Shown in pieces: positions 45,259-54,129 of a stretch of 64,000 nt of DNA; position 1 is the first letter of the stretch; the number at the start of each line of letters is the position of its first letter. The position numbers were made by a program, and so were the translations under genes. Source of the DNA: Pseudonocardia benzenivorans CB1190 (GTDB taxonomy: Bacteria; Actinomycetota; Actinomycetes; Mycobacteriales; Pseudonocardiaceae); assembly GCF_000196675.2 (NCBI RefSeq), contig NC_015312.1, positions 4,588,001 to 4,652,000 of the forward strand. The letters are read 5' to 3'. The notes under the pieces are model-generated. The model saw only the letters and a list, made by a program, of their open reading frames with translations, was not told where the DNA came from and searched no databases.

Positions 45259-47001
45259 ATGCGTGTGATGGCCCAGATGGGCATGGTCATGAACCTCGAC
45301 AAGTGCATCGGGTGCCACACCTGCTCCGTCACGTGCAAACAGGCCTGGACCAACCGCAGCGGCGTCGAGTACGTGTGGTTCAACAACGTCGAGACCAGGC
45401 CCGGGCAGGGCTATCCGCGCCGCTACCAGGACCAGGAGCGCTGGCGCGGCGGCTGGGTCCGCAACCGCCGCGGGCGGCTGCAGCTCAGGGCCGGTGGCCG
45501 GTTCCGCAAGCTGCTCACGATCTTCGCGAACCCGGTGCTGCCCAACATCCGCGACTACTACGAGCCCTGGACCTACGACTACGAGACCCTCACCGACGCC
45601 CCGTTGGGCGACGACTTCCCTGTCGCGCAACCGAAGTCGCTGCTCTCGGGCGAGCCCCTCGCCGTGGAGTGGAGCGCGAACTGGGACGACGACCTCGGCG
45701 GGGCACCCGAGCACGGACCGCTCGACCCGATCGTCCAACGCCTGCGCAGCGAGTCCGAGGAGAAGGTCCGGTTCGACTACGAGCGCGCCTTCATGTTCTT
45801 CCTGCCACGGATCTGCGAGCACTGCCTCAACCCGTCCTGTGTGGCCTCCTGCCCGTCCGGCGCGATGTACAAGCGCACCGAGGACGGCATCGTGCTCGTC
45901 GACCAGGACCGGTGCCGCGGCTGGCGGATGTGCGTCACGGGCTGCCCCTACAAGAAGGTCTACTTCAACCACCGCACCGGCAAGGCCGAGAAGTGCACCT
46001 TCTGCTACCCCCGCGTCGAGGTGGGGCTGCCGACGGTGTGCTCGGAGACCTGCGTGGGCCGGCTGCGCTACCTCGGGCTGTTCCTCTACGACGCCGACCG
46101 GGTCACCGCCGCCGCGTCCGTCCCCGACGAACACGACCTCTACGCCGCCCAGCTCGACCTCCTCCTCGACCCCGACGACCCCGAGGTGATCGCCGCCGCC
46201 CGGCGCGAGGGCATCGCCGAGGACTGGCTCGAGCACGCCCGGCGCTCGCCGGTGTACCGGCTGGCCAAGGAGTACCGGGTCGCGCTGCCGCTGCACCCGG
46301 AGTTCCGCACCATGCCCATGGTCTGGTACATCCCGCCGCTCTCCCCGGTCGTCGACAGGCTCGTCGAAACCGGGCACGACGGCGAGTCCGCGCCGAACCT
46401 GTTCGGCGCGATCGACGCCCTCCGCATCCCCGTCGAGTACCTCGCGGAGCTGTTCACCGCCGGGGACCCCGCCCCCGTCACCGAGGTCCTGCGCAAGCTC
46501 GCCGCCATGCGCTCGTTCATGCGCGACGTCACCCTCGGCCGGGAGATCGACGAGTCCATCCCGGCCGCCGTCGGCATGGACGCCGAGCAGATCATCGAGA
46601 TGTACCGGCTCCTCGCGATCGCGAAGTACGACGAGCGCTACGTCATCCCGACCGCCTACGAGGGCGAGGCCCACCAGCTCGAGGAGCTCGGGTGCAGCCT
46701 CGACGTCGACGGCGGCCCGGGGATGGGTGGCCTCGGCCCGTTCGGCGAGGCCTCGGGCCGTTCCGTCCCGGTGTCGGTCGAGACCTTCCACGCGCTGCGC
46801 GTGCGCCAGACGAGCGAGGACGTCGCCGATCCCGGCGTGCGCGGGGCGCGTGTCAACCTGCTCAACTGGGACGGCAAGGGCCGCCCGCCAGGGTTGTTCC
46901 CGCCGCCGCGCGAGGCGCCCGGCGAGCCCGGCGACGTCACCGCGCGCGGGTCGGCACCGGATGGGTCCGCCGGGACTGCGGCACCCGAGGACCGCCGATG
47001 A
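45259..47001 (+). CDS. narH: Respiratory nitrate reductase, beta subunit
   Basis: 580 residues. Four cluster motifs are present: CIGCHTCSVTCK, CEHCLNPSCVASCP, CRGWRMCVTGCP with Trp in the second position (marking the [3Fe-4S] cluster), and CTFCYPR with a later CSETC. It wires electrons from the gamma-subunit hemes to NarG. The start lies 2 bases after the narG stop. The C-terminus carries a glycine/proline-rich tail. Confidence 0.96.
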   Translation: MRVMAQMGMVMNLDKCIGCHTCSVTCKQAWTNRSGVEYVWFNNVETRPGQGYPRRYQDQERWRGGWVRNRRGRLQLRAGGRFRKLLTIFANPVLPNIRDYYEPWTYDYETLTDAPLGDDFPVAQPKSLLSGEPLAVEWSANWDDDLGGAPEHGPLDPIVQRLRSESEEKVRFDYERAFMFFLPRICEHCLNPSCVASCPSGAMYKRTEDGIVLVDQDRCRGWRMCVTGCPYKKVYFNHRTGKAEKCTFCYPRVEVGLPTVCSETCVGRLRYLGLFLYDADRVTAAASVPDEHDLYAAQLDLLLDPDDPEVIAAARREGIAEDWLEHARRSPVYRLAKEYRVALPLHPEFRTMPMVWYIPPLSPVVDRLVETGHDGESAPNLFGAIDALRIPVEYLAELFTAGDPAPVTEVLRKLAAMRSFMRDVTLGREIDESIPAAVGMDAEQIIEMYRLLAIAKYDERYVIPTAYEGEAHQLEELGCSLDVDGGPGMGGLGPFGEASGRSVPVSVETFHALRVRQTSEDVADPGVRGARVNLLNWDGKGRPPGLFPPPREAPGEPGDVTARGSAPDGSAGTAAPEDRR

Positions 47002-47642
47002 ACGCCGGGGCGCTCCGCGCGCGGGAGTCCGCGGTCGTCCTGCAGGCGGCGTCGGTCTGCCTGCAGTACCCGGACGAGACCGTCCTCGCGACGCTGCCGC
47101 TCGTGCGCAGGGCCGTCCACGGGCTCTCCGCCGGACCGCCGCGCGAGCGGCTGACCTCGTTCCTCGGAGCCGCCGACCGGACCCCGCCCACCGCGCTGGC
47201 CGAGCACTACGTCGCGACCTTCGACCGCCGTCGTCGCTGCTGCCTGTACCTGACGTGGTGGAGCGACGGGGAGACCCGCCGCCGCGGCGGTGCACTCGCC
47301 GCGCTCAAGGCCCGGTACCGCGCGGCCGGGCTGGACCTGCGCGGCGACGAGCTGCCGGACCACCTGTCCGTCGTCTGCGAGTACGCCGCCACCGCCGATC
47401 TCGGAGACGGCCTGGCCCTGCTCCAGCAGAACCGGGCCGGCCTGGAGCTGCTCCGGCTCGCCCTGCTCGACGCGTCCTCCCCCTATGCGGCGCCGGTCGA
47501 GGCCGTCTGCGCGCTGCTGCCCGGACCCTCCCCCACGGACGTCGCGGCCGCCCGGCGGCTCGGGCGCGACGGTCCGCCCCGCGAACAGGTCGGGCTCGAC
47601 CTCGCCCCGTTCGCGGCGAACCCCGGTGGAGGTGGCCGGTGA
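46998..47642 (+). CDS. narJ: Nitrate reductase molybdenum cofactor assembly chaperone
   Basis: 214 residues, all-helical. ASVCLQYPDETVLATLPLVR at the N-terminus and AEHYVATFDRRRRCCLYLTWW in the middle are NarJ/NarW hallmarks. It is a cytoplasmic chaperone for cofactor insertion into NarG and is not part of the final complex. ATGA overlap with narH and GTGA overlap with narI show coupling. Confidence 0.94.
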   Translation: MNAGALRARESAVVLQAASVCLQYPDETVLATLPLVRRAVHGLSAGPPRERLTSFLGAADRTPPTALAEHYVATFDRRRRCCLYLTWWSDGETRRRGGALAALKARYRAAGLDLRGDELPDHLSVVCEYAATADLGDGLALLQQNRAGLELLRLALLDASSPYAAPVEAVCALLPGPSPTDVAAARRLGRDGPPREQVGLDLAPFAANPGGGGR

Positions 47643-48373
47643 GTGCGTCGGACGTGCTGCTCTGGGGTGTGCTGCCCTACGTCGTGGTCGCCGTGCTCGT
47701 CGTCGGCACGATCTGGCGCTACCGGTACGACAAGTTCGGCTGGACCACCCGCTCCTCGGAGCTGTACGAGTCGCGACTGCTGCGGATCGGGAGCCCCCTG
47801 TTCCACTTCGGGCTGCTCGTGGTCGTCATCGGGCACGTCATCGGCCTGCTGATCCCGCGGAGCTGGACCAGTGCGGTCGGGCTCTCCCCCACCGCGTACC
47901 ACGTCCAGGCCCTCACCCTGGGCGGCGTCGCCGGCTTCTGCACCCTCGTCGGCGTCGGGATCCTGGTCTACCGGCGCCGGACGACCGGGCCGGTGTTCTC
48001 GGCGACGACCCGCAACGACAAGTCGATGTACGTGGTGCTGGTCGCCGCACTCGTCGCCGGGCTGGCCACCACCCTGCTCGGCGCCATGGGCGGCGACGAG
48101 CACGACTACCGGGAGACGGTCTCGCCGTGGTTCCGGTCGCTGTTCGTCCTCCAGCCGGACGTCGCGAGGATGGCCGACGCGGGTCTCGCGTTCCACATCC
48201 ACACCCTGATCGGCATGGCCCTCTTCGCCATCTGGCCCTTCACCCGGCTCGTGCACGCCTTCACCGCGCCGCTCAACTACCTCTTCAGGCCGTACATCGT
48301 CTACCGCTCCCGCGCCACCGGTCCGGCCGCCAGGCCCCGGCGCCGGGGCTGGGAGGACGTCGGCAGCCGCTAG
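47639..48373 (+). CDS. narI: Respiratory nitrate reductase, gamma subunit (diheme cytochrome b)
   Basis: 244 residues with five helices. Heme-ligand His residues are visible in FHFGLLVVVIGHVIGL and in HIHTLIGMALFAIWPFTRLVH. It oxidises menaquinol at the membrane and feeds NarH. The GTG at 47639 overlaps the narJ stop. Its TAG stop at 48371-48373 is part of the CTAG that flanks the IS982-type element, so the gene remains intact. Confidence 0.94.
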   Translation: MSASDVLLWGVLPYVVVAVLVVGTIWRYRYDKFGWTTRSSELYESRLLRIGSPLFHFGLLVVVIGHVIGLLIPRSWTSAVGLSPTAYHVQALTLGGVAGFCTLVGVGILVYRRRTTGPVFSATTRNDKSMYVVLVAALVAGLATTLLGAMGGDEHDYRETVSPWFRSLFVLQPDVARMADAGLAFHIHTLIGMALFAIWPFTRLVHAFTAPLNYLFRPYIVYRSRATGPAARPRRRGWEDVGSR

Positions 48374-49349
48374 ACGAGTAAGTCCGAACCCGGTCAGTGG
48401 TCGTAGGCGATCAAGGATCGGGTGATGGGCTGTCCGGTGGCGCGGTTGTGCCAGATCGCGGGGGTCAGGGCGAGCAGGCGCTGCCCGATCCGGGCGCTGA
48501 CGCCGTCGATGCTGCGTCCGCCGTGCAGCTCGAGATCGAGTTGGCCCTTGAGGGTGTCGTTGACCGACTCGATGAGCTGGCGGATCGGTTTGAGCAGGTG
48601 TTCGCCCGGGCGTGGGGTGCGGTTGCGGTAGGAGGGCCGCAGCAGCACCACGCCACGCTCGGCCAGGTAGGTGTCGAGTTCGCGGGAGACGTAGCCCTTG
48701 TCGGCGATGATGGTCAGGCCGGGCCGGTCGGTGGTGAGGGTGGGGTCGTGGTCGAGCACGGCCATCAGGACCTGGCGTTCGTCGAGCTTCGGGTCGGCCA
48801 ATGCCCAGGTGATCGGCAGTCCGGCCGGGGTGCAGACCAGGTGCAGGCGCAGCCCCCAGAACCACCGCGAGTGCGACGGGCAGTAGCTGTAGCCGGCCCA
48901 CCCGGCCAGGTTCGAGCGTTTCGCGGTGGGCCGGGAACGGGCGCACTCGACCGGGGTGGAGTCCACGACCCAGACGGGGTCGGCCCACAGGTCGGTGTCG
49001 CTGGCCAGCTCGCGGATGACCCGCTTGATCAGTGACACCGCCGAGCGCAGCCGCTTGTTGTAGCCGGACTGGCCCGGCAGGTACGGGAACGCGGCTGGTA
49101 GCGCCCGGGGCACGAACCGTAGCCAACGGGCCTCGGAGCGGACTCCCAGCAGCACCTGCGCCACGGCCAGGGTGAGCAGCTCGGCGTCGGAGAGCTTCGG
49201 TGGCCTGCCCGGGCGGGTGCGTTTGCCCAGCCAGTCGTCGATCTTGACGTAGAGTGCGGTCAGGAGGGTGTTGAGGTCGGTCGTCACAAACTGATCTTCA
49301 ACACCCTCCTGTCACGTCCCGGGCCGGCACGCCGTTAGGACTTACTCGT
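48374..49349 (-). mobile_element. IS982-family insertion sequence
   Basis: About 976 bp. The terminal inverted repeats read ACGAGTAAGTCC at both ends, with further partial match. CTAG follows each end (48370-48373 and 49350-49353); because it is palindromic it may be a 4-bp target duplication or part of the repeats. One intact transposase is carried on the minus strand. Confidence 0.85.
48394..49287 (-). CDS. IS982-family transposase
   Basis: 297 residues. The N-terminus MTTDLNTLLTALYVKIDDWL and LSDAELLTLAVAQVLLG are typical of IS982. The DDE core has VWVVDSTPV (first Asp), IIADKGYVSRELD (second Asp) and a C-terminal Glu in LIESVNDTLKGQLDL. The start is GTG at 49287. The reading frame is intact. 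Confidence 0.9.
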   Translation of the reverse strand: MTTDLNTLLTALYVKIDDWLGKRTRPGRPPKLSDAELLTLAVAQVLLGVRSEARWLRFVPRALPAAFPYLPGQSGYNKRLRSAVSLIKRVIRELASDTDLWADPVWVVDSTPVECARSRPTAKRSNLAGWAGYSYCPSHSRWFWGLRLHLVCTPAGLPITWALADPKLDERQVLMAVLDHDPTLTTDRPGLTIIADKGYVSRELDTYLAERGVVLLRPSYRNRTPRPGEHLLKPIRQLIESVNDTLKGQLDLELHGGRSIDGVSARIGQRLLALTPAIWHNRATGQPITRSLIAYDH

Positions 49350-49744
49350 CTAGGTGCCATGCCGCCCGGCACTGTCGGCGACGTGGGATCGGCGGCCCGG
49401 CCGCAGTCGGGTCGGCGACCCCCGACAAGGTTGGTCTTCGTCTCCGACGGCCGCGTCCGTCGCCGCGGCAGTCCGGCGCGATGGCTGCCCGCACCTGCTC
49501 GTGGCGACATCCGCCGATGACGGTGCCGAGTCGGCCGAAGTCCACGGAGTGTCACCGACGGCAACTCGCTGCCGGTGTCCGCCGGTCCGGAACGGCACCC
49601 CGGACACACGGGCGACCCCGCGCAGTCAGGTGACAGACCGTAAACGGCCCGCGGCCGCACGTCCCGGGTCGCGTGGTCCGTCCCGACGCTGCCACGGTCG
49701 GCGGTGCCCCCACGGACGCGCCACCGGACCGCCCGGGGACCGGC
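49350..49744. other. Gap after the IS element with no convincing gene
   Basis: Open frames here have arginine/proline-rich, non-protein-like composition and no ribosome sites. It is the original sequence downstream of narI, now separated from it by the insertion. No hairpin or repeat was recognised. Confidence 0.4.
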
Positions 49745-50002
49745 TCAGTCCGCGGTAGTCGTCGGGCGGGCGCGGAACCGTTGTTGCACGCTCTGCTTGG
49801 ACGTTCCGTAGAGCTCGCCGATGTCGGCCCAGCGAACTCCCGCCGCCCGGGCCTCCGTGACGAGGTCGCGCTCGAGCTGGTCGGCGAGTAGTCGCAATGT
49901 GCGCCCCGCAGCCAGCCGATCGATCTCCGAGGTCGACGACTCGATCTGCTCCACAGTGTCTTTGAGCTGCGCAAACACTTTCTTCTTGGTCAACCCTGTC
50001 AA
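49745..50002 (-). CDS. Small HTH protein
   Basis: 85 residues. A basic, coiled N-terminus (TKKKVFAQLKDTVEQIESST) is followed by LLADQLERDLVTEARAAGVRWADIGELYGTSKQSVQQRF, a helix-turn-helix of the kind seen in small actinobacterial DNA-binding proteins. No ATG or GTG lies in a suitable place; a TTG at 50002 preceded by AAGGGG is the best start, with a second TTG at 49993. It is divergent from the polylysine micro-ORF. Confidence 0.7.
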   Translation of the reverse strand: MTGLTKKKVFAQLKDTVEQIESSTSEIDRLAAGRTLRLLADQLERDLVTEARAAGVRWADIGELYGTSKQSVQQRFRARPTTTAD

Positions 50003-50084
50003 CTTCCCCTTGACCGAGCCGCGGTCAATGCTACCTTGACCGGGATGGAACCGAGATTACAACGACGGGTCCGGGAGGTGCGCG

Positions 50085-50129
50085 ATGGCCAAGAAGAAGA
50101 AGGGCAAGAAGGGCAAGAAGAAGAAGTAG
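50085..50129 (+). CDS. 14-residue polylysine micro-ORF
   Basis: ATG at 50085, TAG at 50127-50129, encoding MAKKKKGKKGKKKK. GGGAGG lies six bases before the ATG and a strong hairpin starts 15 bases after the stop, so it looks like a complete small transcription unit. Eleven of 14 residues are lysine... counting all K gives 10, with two glycines. It could bind nucleic acid or the ribosome, or act as a regulatory peptide; function unknown. Confidence 0.55.
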   Translation: MAKKKKGKKGKKKK

Positions 50130-50143
50130 TCCCCTACGCCGGG

Positions 50144-50184
50144 GCGGGCCGCCCGGCAACGCGACAGCCGGCCGGGCGGCCCGC
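50144..50184 (+). terminator. Strong hairpin terminator
   Basis: Perfect 13-bp GC-rich stem (GCGGGCCGCCCGG at 50144-50156 and its complement at 50172-50184) with a 15-base loop, just after the polylysine ORF and before the next plus-strand gene. Confidence 0.75.
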
Positions 50185-50211
50185 ACACTCACTGTCAAGG
50201 ACAGGTGGACC

Positions 50212-50514
50212 GTGCACCTGGATTCCGGACCATCGACTGCGGCGCCCCTCGCCGTCGCCGACGTACACCTCGCCGCACACGCCGTCGACGCCGCCGTCCG
50301 CACCCTCTGCCGCGACCCCGAGTCACGTACGGTGATCGATGCGGTCGACGCGGCCCGCACCGCTGTCGACCACCTTCCCAGCGGGCTCGTCGCCACGACC
50401 CTGCACCGCTTGCTCGACACCATCACCGACTGTCACCGAGCGGGCCGGCCGACGTCGAGCCGGCTCGTCGCCCGTCGGGGCGCCGCCGCGCGGGCGGTCC
50501 GGCTCGCGCACTGA
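50212..50514 (+). CDS. 100-residue protein of unknown function
   Basis: A helical, alanine-rich protein (AVADVHLAAHAVDAAVRTL, TVIDAVDAARTAVDHLP, LVATTLHRLLDTITDCHRAG). No family recognised. The GTG at 50212 has AAGGACAGG upstream. It starts 28 bases after a hairpin, suggesting an independent or attenuated transcript. Codon positions look protein-like, but the assignment is moderate. Confidence 0.5.
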   Translation: MHLDSGPSTAAPLAVADVHLAAHAVDAAVRTLCRDPESRTVIDAVDAARTAVDHLPSGLVATTLHRLLDTITDCHRAGRPTSSRLVARRGAAARAVRLAH

Positions 50515-50709
50515 CCGCGGACGGCGCTCGGACGTGCGACCGCCCGAACGAAGCACGACGCGCATCGGGGACAGACGCCTCGAGGTGGCCGGAATCCTCC
50601 CGGGCGTTGCCAGGAAGTCACCCGCCGCTCACCCGGGCTTCACTCCTAATGCCGACGGGTGACACCGATTCGGGGTGCACTGTGCCTTCCCCCTCAGGAA
50701 GGCTCGTCG

Positions 50710-52551
50710 ATGTCGAAACACCTGGCGAGAGCCGCGCTCGCCGTGGGCGCCACCGCGGCGCTCGCAGTCGCCACCCTCGCGACCGGCACCGCCTCGGCCG
50801 CACCGCGACCCGCGGCGGCGACGCCGATCCAGCACGTGGTCGTCATCTACCAGGAGAACGTGTCGTTCGACCACTACTTCGGCACGTACCCGAACGCGAC
50901 GAACACCTCCGGCAGGCCGTTCACGGCCGCGGCCGGCACCCCCACGGTCAACGGGCTCACCCCGGCACTGCTGACGACGAACCCGAACGGCACCAACCCC
51001 CGCCGCTACGACCCCACTGCGGTCGGCGACGTCCTGACCTGCGATCAGGACCACAACTACACCGACGAGCAGAAGGCCTTCGACGGCGGACGGATGGACC
51101 GCTTCCCGCAGACCGTCGGCACCGGGAAGGGCACGAGCCCGACGGGCACGCCCTGCGTCGCAGGCGACGTCATGAACTACTACGACGGCAACACCGTCAC
51201 GGCGATGTGGAACTACGCCCAGCACTACGCCATGAGCGACGACTCCTACGGCACGACGTTCGGCCCGTCGTCACCCGGCGCGTTGAACGTCGTCGCGGGC
51301 AGCACCGGCGGGGTCGACATGGCGCACACGTCGATGAACCCGTCCGTCGCGACCGCCTCGGCGCCGAACGCAGACCTCACCCCCGACGGCAGCGGCGGCT
51401 ACTCGTTGACCAGTGACGCCCAGCCCTACTGGGACGACTGCTCGACCCGCGACGCCATCGCGATGACCGGACGCAACATCGGCGACGAGCTCGACGACGC
51501 CGGACTGTCCTGGGGCTGGTTCGAGGGTGGCTTCCGGCCGACGACGACCTTCGCCGACGCGGCGAAGGCAGTGGGCAAGCAGGGGCAGCCGACGGCGACG
51601 TTCGTCCCGGACGAGTTCGCCGGTGCCGGCCTGAACACGACCGTGCCGCACTCCTCCGACCAGGGCATCTGCAACGCCGTGCACCCCGTCGGTCCTGCGC
51701 TCACGGCGCCGCTGGCCACCGGGACCGGCCAGTACGGCTACAAGGACGACTACATCCCCCACCACGAGCCGTTCCAGTACTACGCCTCCACCGCGAACCC
51801 CCACCACCTGACGCTGCCCACCGGAGCCGACGGGACCGTTCCGCTCTCGGCGTTGAAGACCATCGGCACCGACACCCAGCACTCGGTCGGCGGCACGCCG
51901 CAGTTCGACACCCCGAACCACCAGTACGACACCAGCGACTTCGACCAGCTCGTCGCCGCGATCGGGAGGGGCGACCTCCCCGCCTCCTCCCTGCCCGCGG
52001 TCAGCTTCCTGAAGGCGCCCGGCTACCAGGACGGCCACGCCGCGTACTCCGACCCGATCGACGAGCAGCGATTCGTCGTCGACGAGATCAATGCCCTGCA
52101 GAAGACGCCGGCCTGGTCGAGCACGGCCGTCGTCATCGCCTACGACGACTCCGACGGGTGGTACGACCACGCCGACAGCGGCGTGCACAACCCGTCGACA
52201 TCCATCGCGGACGCGCTCACCGGTCCCGGCCGCTGCGGCAACGGGACCCCGGTCGCGGGGCAACAGGGCCGTTGCGGCTACGGCCCCCGGCTGCCGCTGC
52301 TGGTGATCTCGCCGTGGGCCCGATCCAACGTCGTCGACCACACCCTCACCGACCAGTCCTCGATCATTCGCTTCGCCGAGGACAACTGGGACCTCCCGCG
52401 GATCCCCGGCAGCACCGACGCCGTGGCGGGCAGCCTCTCGGGGCTGTTCGACTTCACGCCGGCCCACGGCAAGGGCCGAGGCGGCGGGGAGGCCCCGAAC
52501 AACGGCGCGTTCCTGCTCGACCCGGCCACCGGGCAGCCACTCGGCCACTGA
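50710..52551 (+). CDS. Secreted phosphoesterase (phospholipase C/acid phosphatase family)
   Basis: 613 residues. A Sec signal peptide (about 1-31, ending TGTASA-AP) marks it as exported. The phosphoesterase motif VVVIYQENVSFDHYFGTYPN opens the mature protein; later motifs include SDDSYGTTFGPSSPG and YDDSDGWYDH with clustered metal ligands, and LPLLVISPWAR. Family members hydrolyse phosphomonoesters or phospholipids. The ATG at 50710 follows AGGAAGG. It ends in a glycine-rich tail and a strong hairpin lies downstream. Confidence 0.88.
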   Translation: MSKHLARAALAVGATAALAVATLATGTASAAPRPAAATPIQHVVVIYQENVSFDHYFGTYPNATNTSGRPFTAAAGTPTVNGLTPALLTTNPNGTNPRRYDPTAVGDVLTCDQDHNYTDEQKAFDGGRMDRFPQTVGTGKGTSPTGTPCVAGDVMNYYDGNTVTAMWNYAQHYAMSDDSYGTTFGPSSPGALNVVAGSTGGVDMAHTSMNPSVATASAPNADLTPDGSGGYSLTSDAQPYWDDCSTRDAIAMTGRNIGDELDDAGLSWGWFEGGFRPTTTFADAAKAVGKQGQPTATFVPDEFAGAGLNTTVPHSSDQGICNAVHPVGPALTAPLATGTGQYGYKDDYIPHHEPFQYYASTANPHHLTLPTGADGTVPLSALKTIGTDTQHSVGGTPQFDTPNHQYDTSDFDQLVAAIGRGDLPASSLPAVSFLKAPGYQDGHAAYSDPIDEQRFVVDEINALQKTPAWSSTAVVIAYDDSDGWYDHADSGVHNPSTSIADALTGPGRCGNGTPVAGQQGRCGYGPRLPLLVISPWARSNVVDHTLTDQSSIIRFAEDNWDLPRIPGSTDAVAGSLSGLFDFTPAHGKGRGGGEAPNNGAFLLDPATGQPLGH

Positions 52552-52683
52552 TCGCACGCAGGGCCGACGGCGACGACCATCCAGCGGGGCGCACCTCCAC
52601 GGAGGGGCGCCCCGCTCCCGTCCGCAGGAGGTCGCGCTGGTCGGTAGAGGCGAGATCGCGCAGCGAGTCGCCGCCCGCAGGAG

Positions 52684-52728
52684 CGCAACCCCACTGTCGT
52701 CCTGCCGCCCGACGACGGTGGGGTTGCG
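52684..52728. terminator. 18-bp hairpin, related to the 62-bp repeats at 19 kb
   Basis: Arms CGCAACCCCACTGTCGTC (52684-52701) and GACGACGGTGGGGTTGCG (52711-52728), 9-base loop, one G-U pair. It sits between converging genes. The left arm matches the 19105 repeat arm at 16 of 18 bases. Confidence 0.75.
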
Positions 52729-52771
52729 GTCGCCCTGACGTCGACGCCCTGCGGTCGTCGCCCCGGCTCGC

Positions 52772-53170
52772 TCAGGGCCGTTCGCCTGCCGCGGGTATCC
52801 GATAGATCCGGCCGGTCGTCGACAGCGCATCGTCGGTCCACTCGCCCCCGACACCCGCGACGAGCCAGCGCAGGATGGCCCACAGGTCGGTGTCGGCGGC
52901 CTGCTCGTCGAGGGGTTCGAGACCCTCGACGAGGGCGTTGACCTCGACCCCGGACGGGAACGGCCGACCGGAGCGACCGACGAAGACGAGCTCGTAGACC
53001 CGCCCGTCCACGGCCAGCAGACCGGGGGCACCGAGCGGATCCTCGTCGAGCCCGAACGTCGTCGAGAGGAACGACCGGAACCCCGGGTAGTGCCCGAGGT
53101 CGGGTTCGGCCAGCAGCGGGACGGCGCGCGTGCGGGGCGGCCGGGTGGTGACGACCTCCACGGTGGCCAT
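52772..53170 (-). CDS. 132-residue protein of unknown function
   Basis: A soluble alpha/beta protein with FRSFLSTTFGLDEDP, GLLAVDGRVYELVFVGRSG and ADTDLWAILRWLVAGVGGEW. Not recognised. The ATG at 53170 has GGGGGGAG upstream and starts 2 bases before the stop of the dehalogenase-like gene, so it is the last gene of that operon. Confidence 0.65.
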   Translation of the reverse strand: MATVEVVTTRPPRTRAVPLLAEPDLGHYPGFRSFLSTTFGLDEDPLGAPGLLAVDGRVYELVFVGRSGRPFPSGVEVNALVEGLEPLDEQAADTDLWAILRWLVAGVGGEWTDDALSTTGRIYRIPAAGERP

Positions 53171-53171
53171 C

Positions 53172-54113
53172 TCAGCTCCCCCCGGCGGAGCGCACGGCGC
53201 GGTCCGCGAAGTCGACGAGCAGCGCTCCGATCTCGGCGCCCGAGTCCTCCTGGAGGAAGTGCCTCCCGGTGACGAGATGGGTTCCCTCCGCGTGCGGCCA
53301 GATCTCGTGCCAGTGCGCGGCGAAGACCCCGGGCTCGAACACGTCGTCCTCCCGTCCCCAGATGACCGTCGACGGCCGGTGGAGGGCGCGCACCTCGGCC
53401 TCGAGCCACCGGAAGTGCTCCGTCTCGATGTCGCTCGGCAGGCCGATCGGGATGGACCGGGGCCAGGTCCAGGTGAGGTCCCGGTCGGCCGGGTCGGACA
53501 GGATCGCCTCGTAGACGTGCTGGGCGCCGTCGGCGAAGCGCGCCCTGTCGACGACCGACAGGTACATCCCGCGGCCGGGCATCGCCGCCCGCCTGCCCAT
53601 CAGGTACGGCCCGAGCAGCGGCGCGTGCAGCGTCCGCCAGGGCAGGACCCGCTGATGGAACTCGGCGGGCGAGGCCGTCCAGGCCCACGTCGACATCACC
53701 GCGATCGCCGCGATGCGGTCGGGCCGGCTGACCGCGGCGCCGAGTCCGGTGGGGCCGCCCCAGTCGTGCAGCCCGAGCACCACGCCGCGCAGGTCGAGCG
53801 CGTCGAGGAGCGCGACGACGTTCGCGGTGTGGTTGGCCAACGTGTGCGTTCCGTGCAGCGACGGCTTCTCCGACAGGCCGAACCCGATCTGGTCCGGGAC
53901 GACGACGCGGAACCCGGCCTCGATCAGCGGGCGCATCGTGTCGCGCCACAGGTAGCCCCAGGTCGGGTTGCCGTGCAACAGCACGACGGGTGGGGCGTCC
54001 CGGGGGCCCTCGTCGACGTGGTGCATCCGCATGCCGTTGACGCTCACGAACCGCGACGCGTAGGGGTACTCGGCGCGGACGGCGTCCGGTAGCTGGTCCA
54101 GGGTGACGATCAC
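53172..54113 (-). CDS. Haloalkane dehalogenase-like alpha/beta hydrolase
   Basis: 313 residues. The catalytic layout of haloalkane dehalogenases is seen: HGNPTWGYLWR (47-57) with the halide-site Trp after the Pro-Thr, an Asp nucleophile D117 in LHDWGG rather than Ser, an acid in WGREDDVFEP and the His in VTGRHFLQED. Epoxide hydrolases share part of this, but the NPTW motif favours dehalogenase. The GTG at 54113 is preferred, with GGAG upstream. It lies in an operon with an enolase-superfamily enzyme and a PanE-like reductase. Confidence 0.82.
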   Translation of the reverse strand: MIVTLDQLPDAVRAEYPYASRFVSVNGMRMHHVDEGPRDAPPVVLLHGNPTWGYLWRDTMRPLIEAGFRVVVPDQIGFGLSEKPSLHGTHTLANHTANVVALLDALDLRGVVLGLHDWGGPTGLGAAVSRPDRIAAIAVMSTWAWTASPAEFHQRVLPWRTLHAPLLGPYLMGRRAAMPGRGMYLSVVDRARFADGAQHVYEAILSDPADRDLTWTWPRSIPIGLPSDIETEHFRWLEAEVRALHRPSTVIWGREDDVFEPGVFAAHWHEIWPHAEGTHLVTGRHFLQEDSGAEIGALLVDFADRAVRSAGGS

Positions 54114-54129
54114 AGGGCGGTCTCCGTAC

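Noticed and set aside
50036..50335. 99-codon plus frame overlapping the polylysine ORF
   Set aside because: No ribosome site, runs through the terminator hairpin, low-complexity content.
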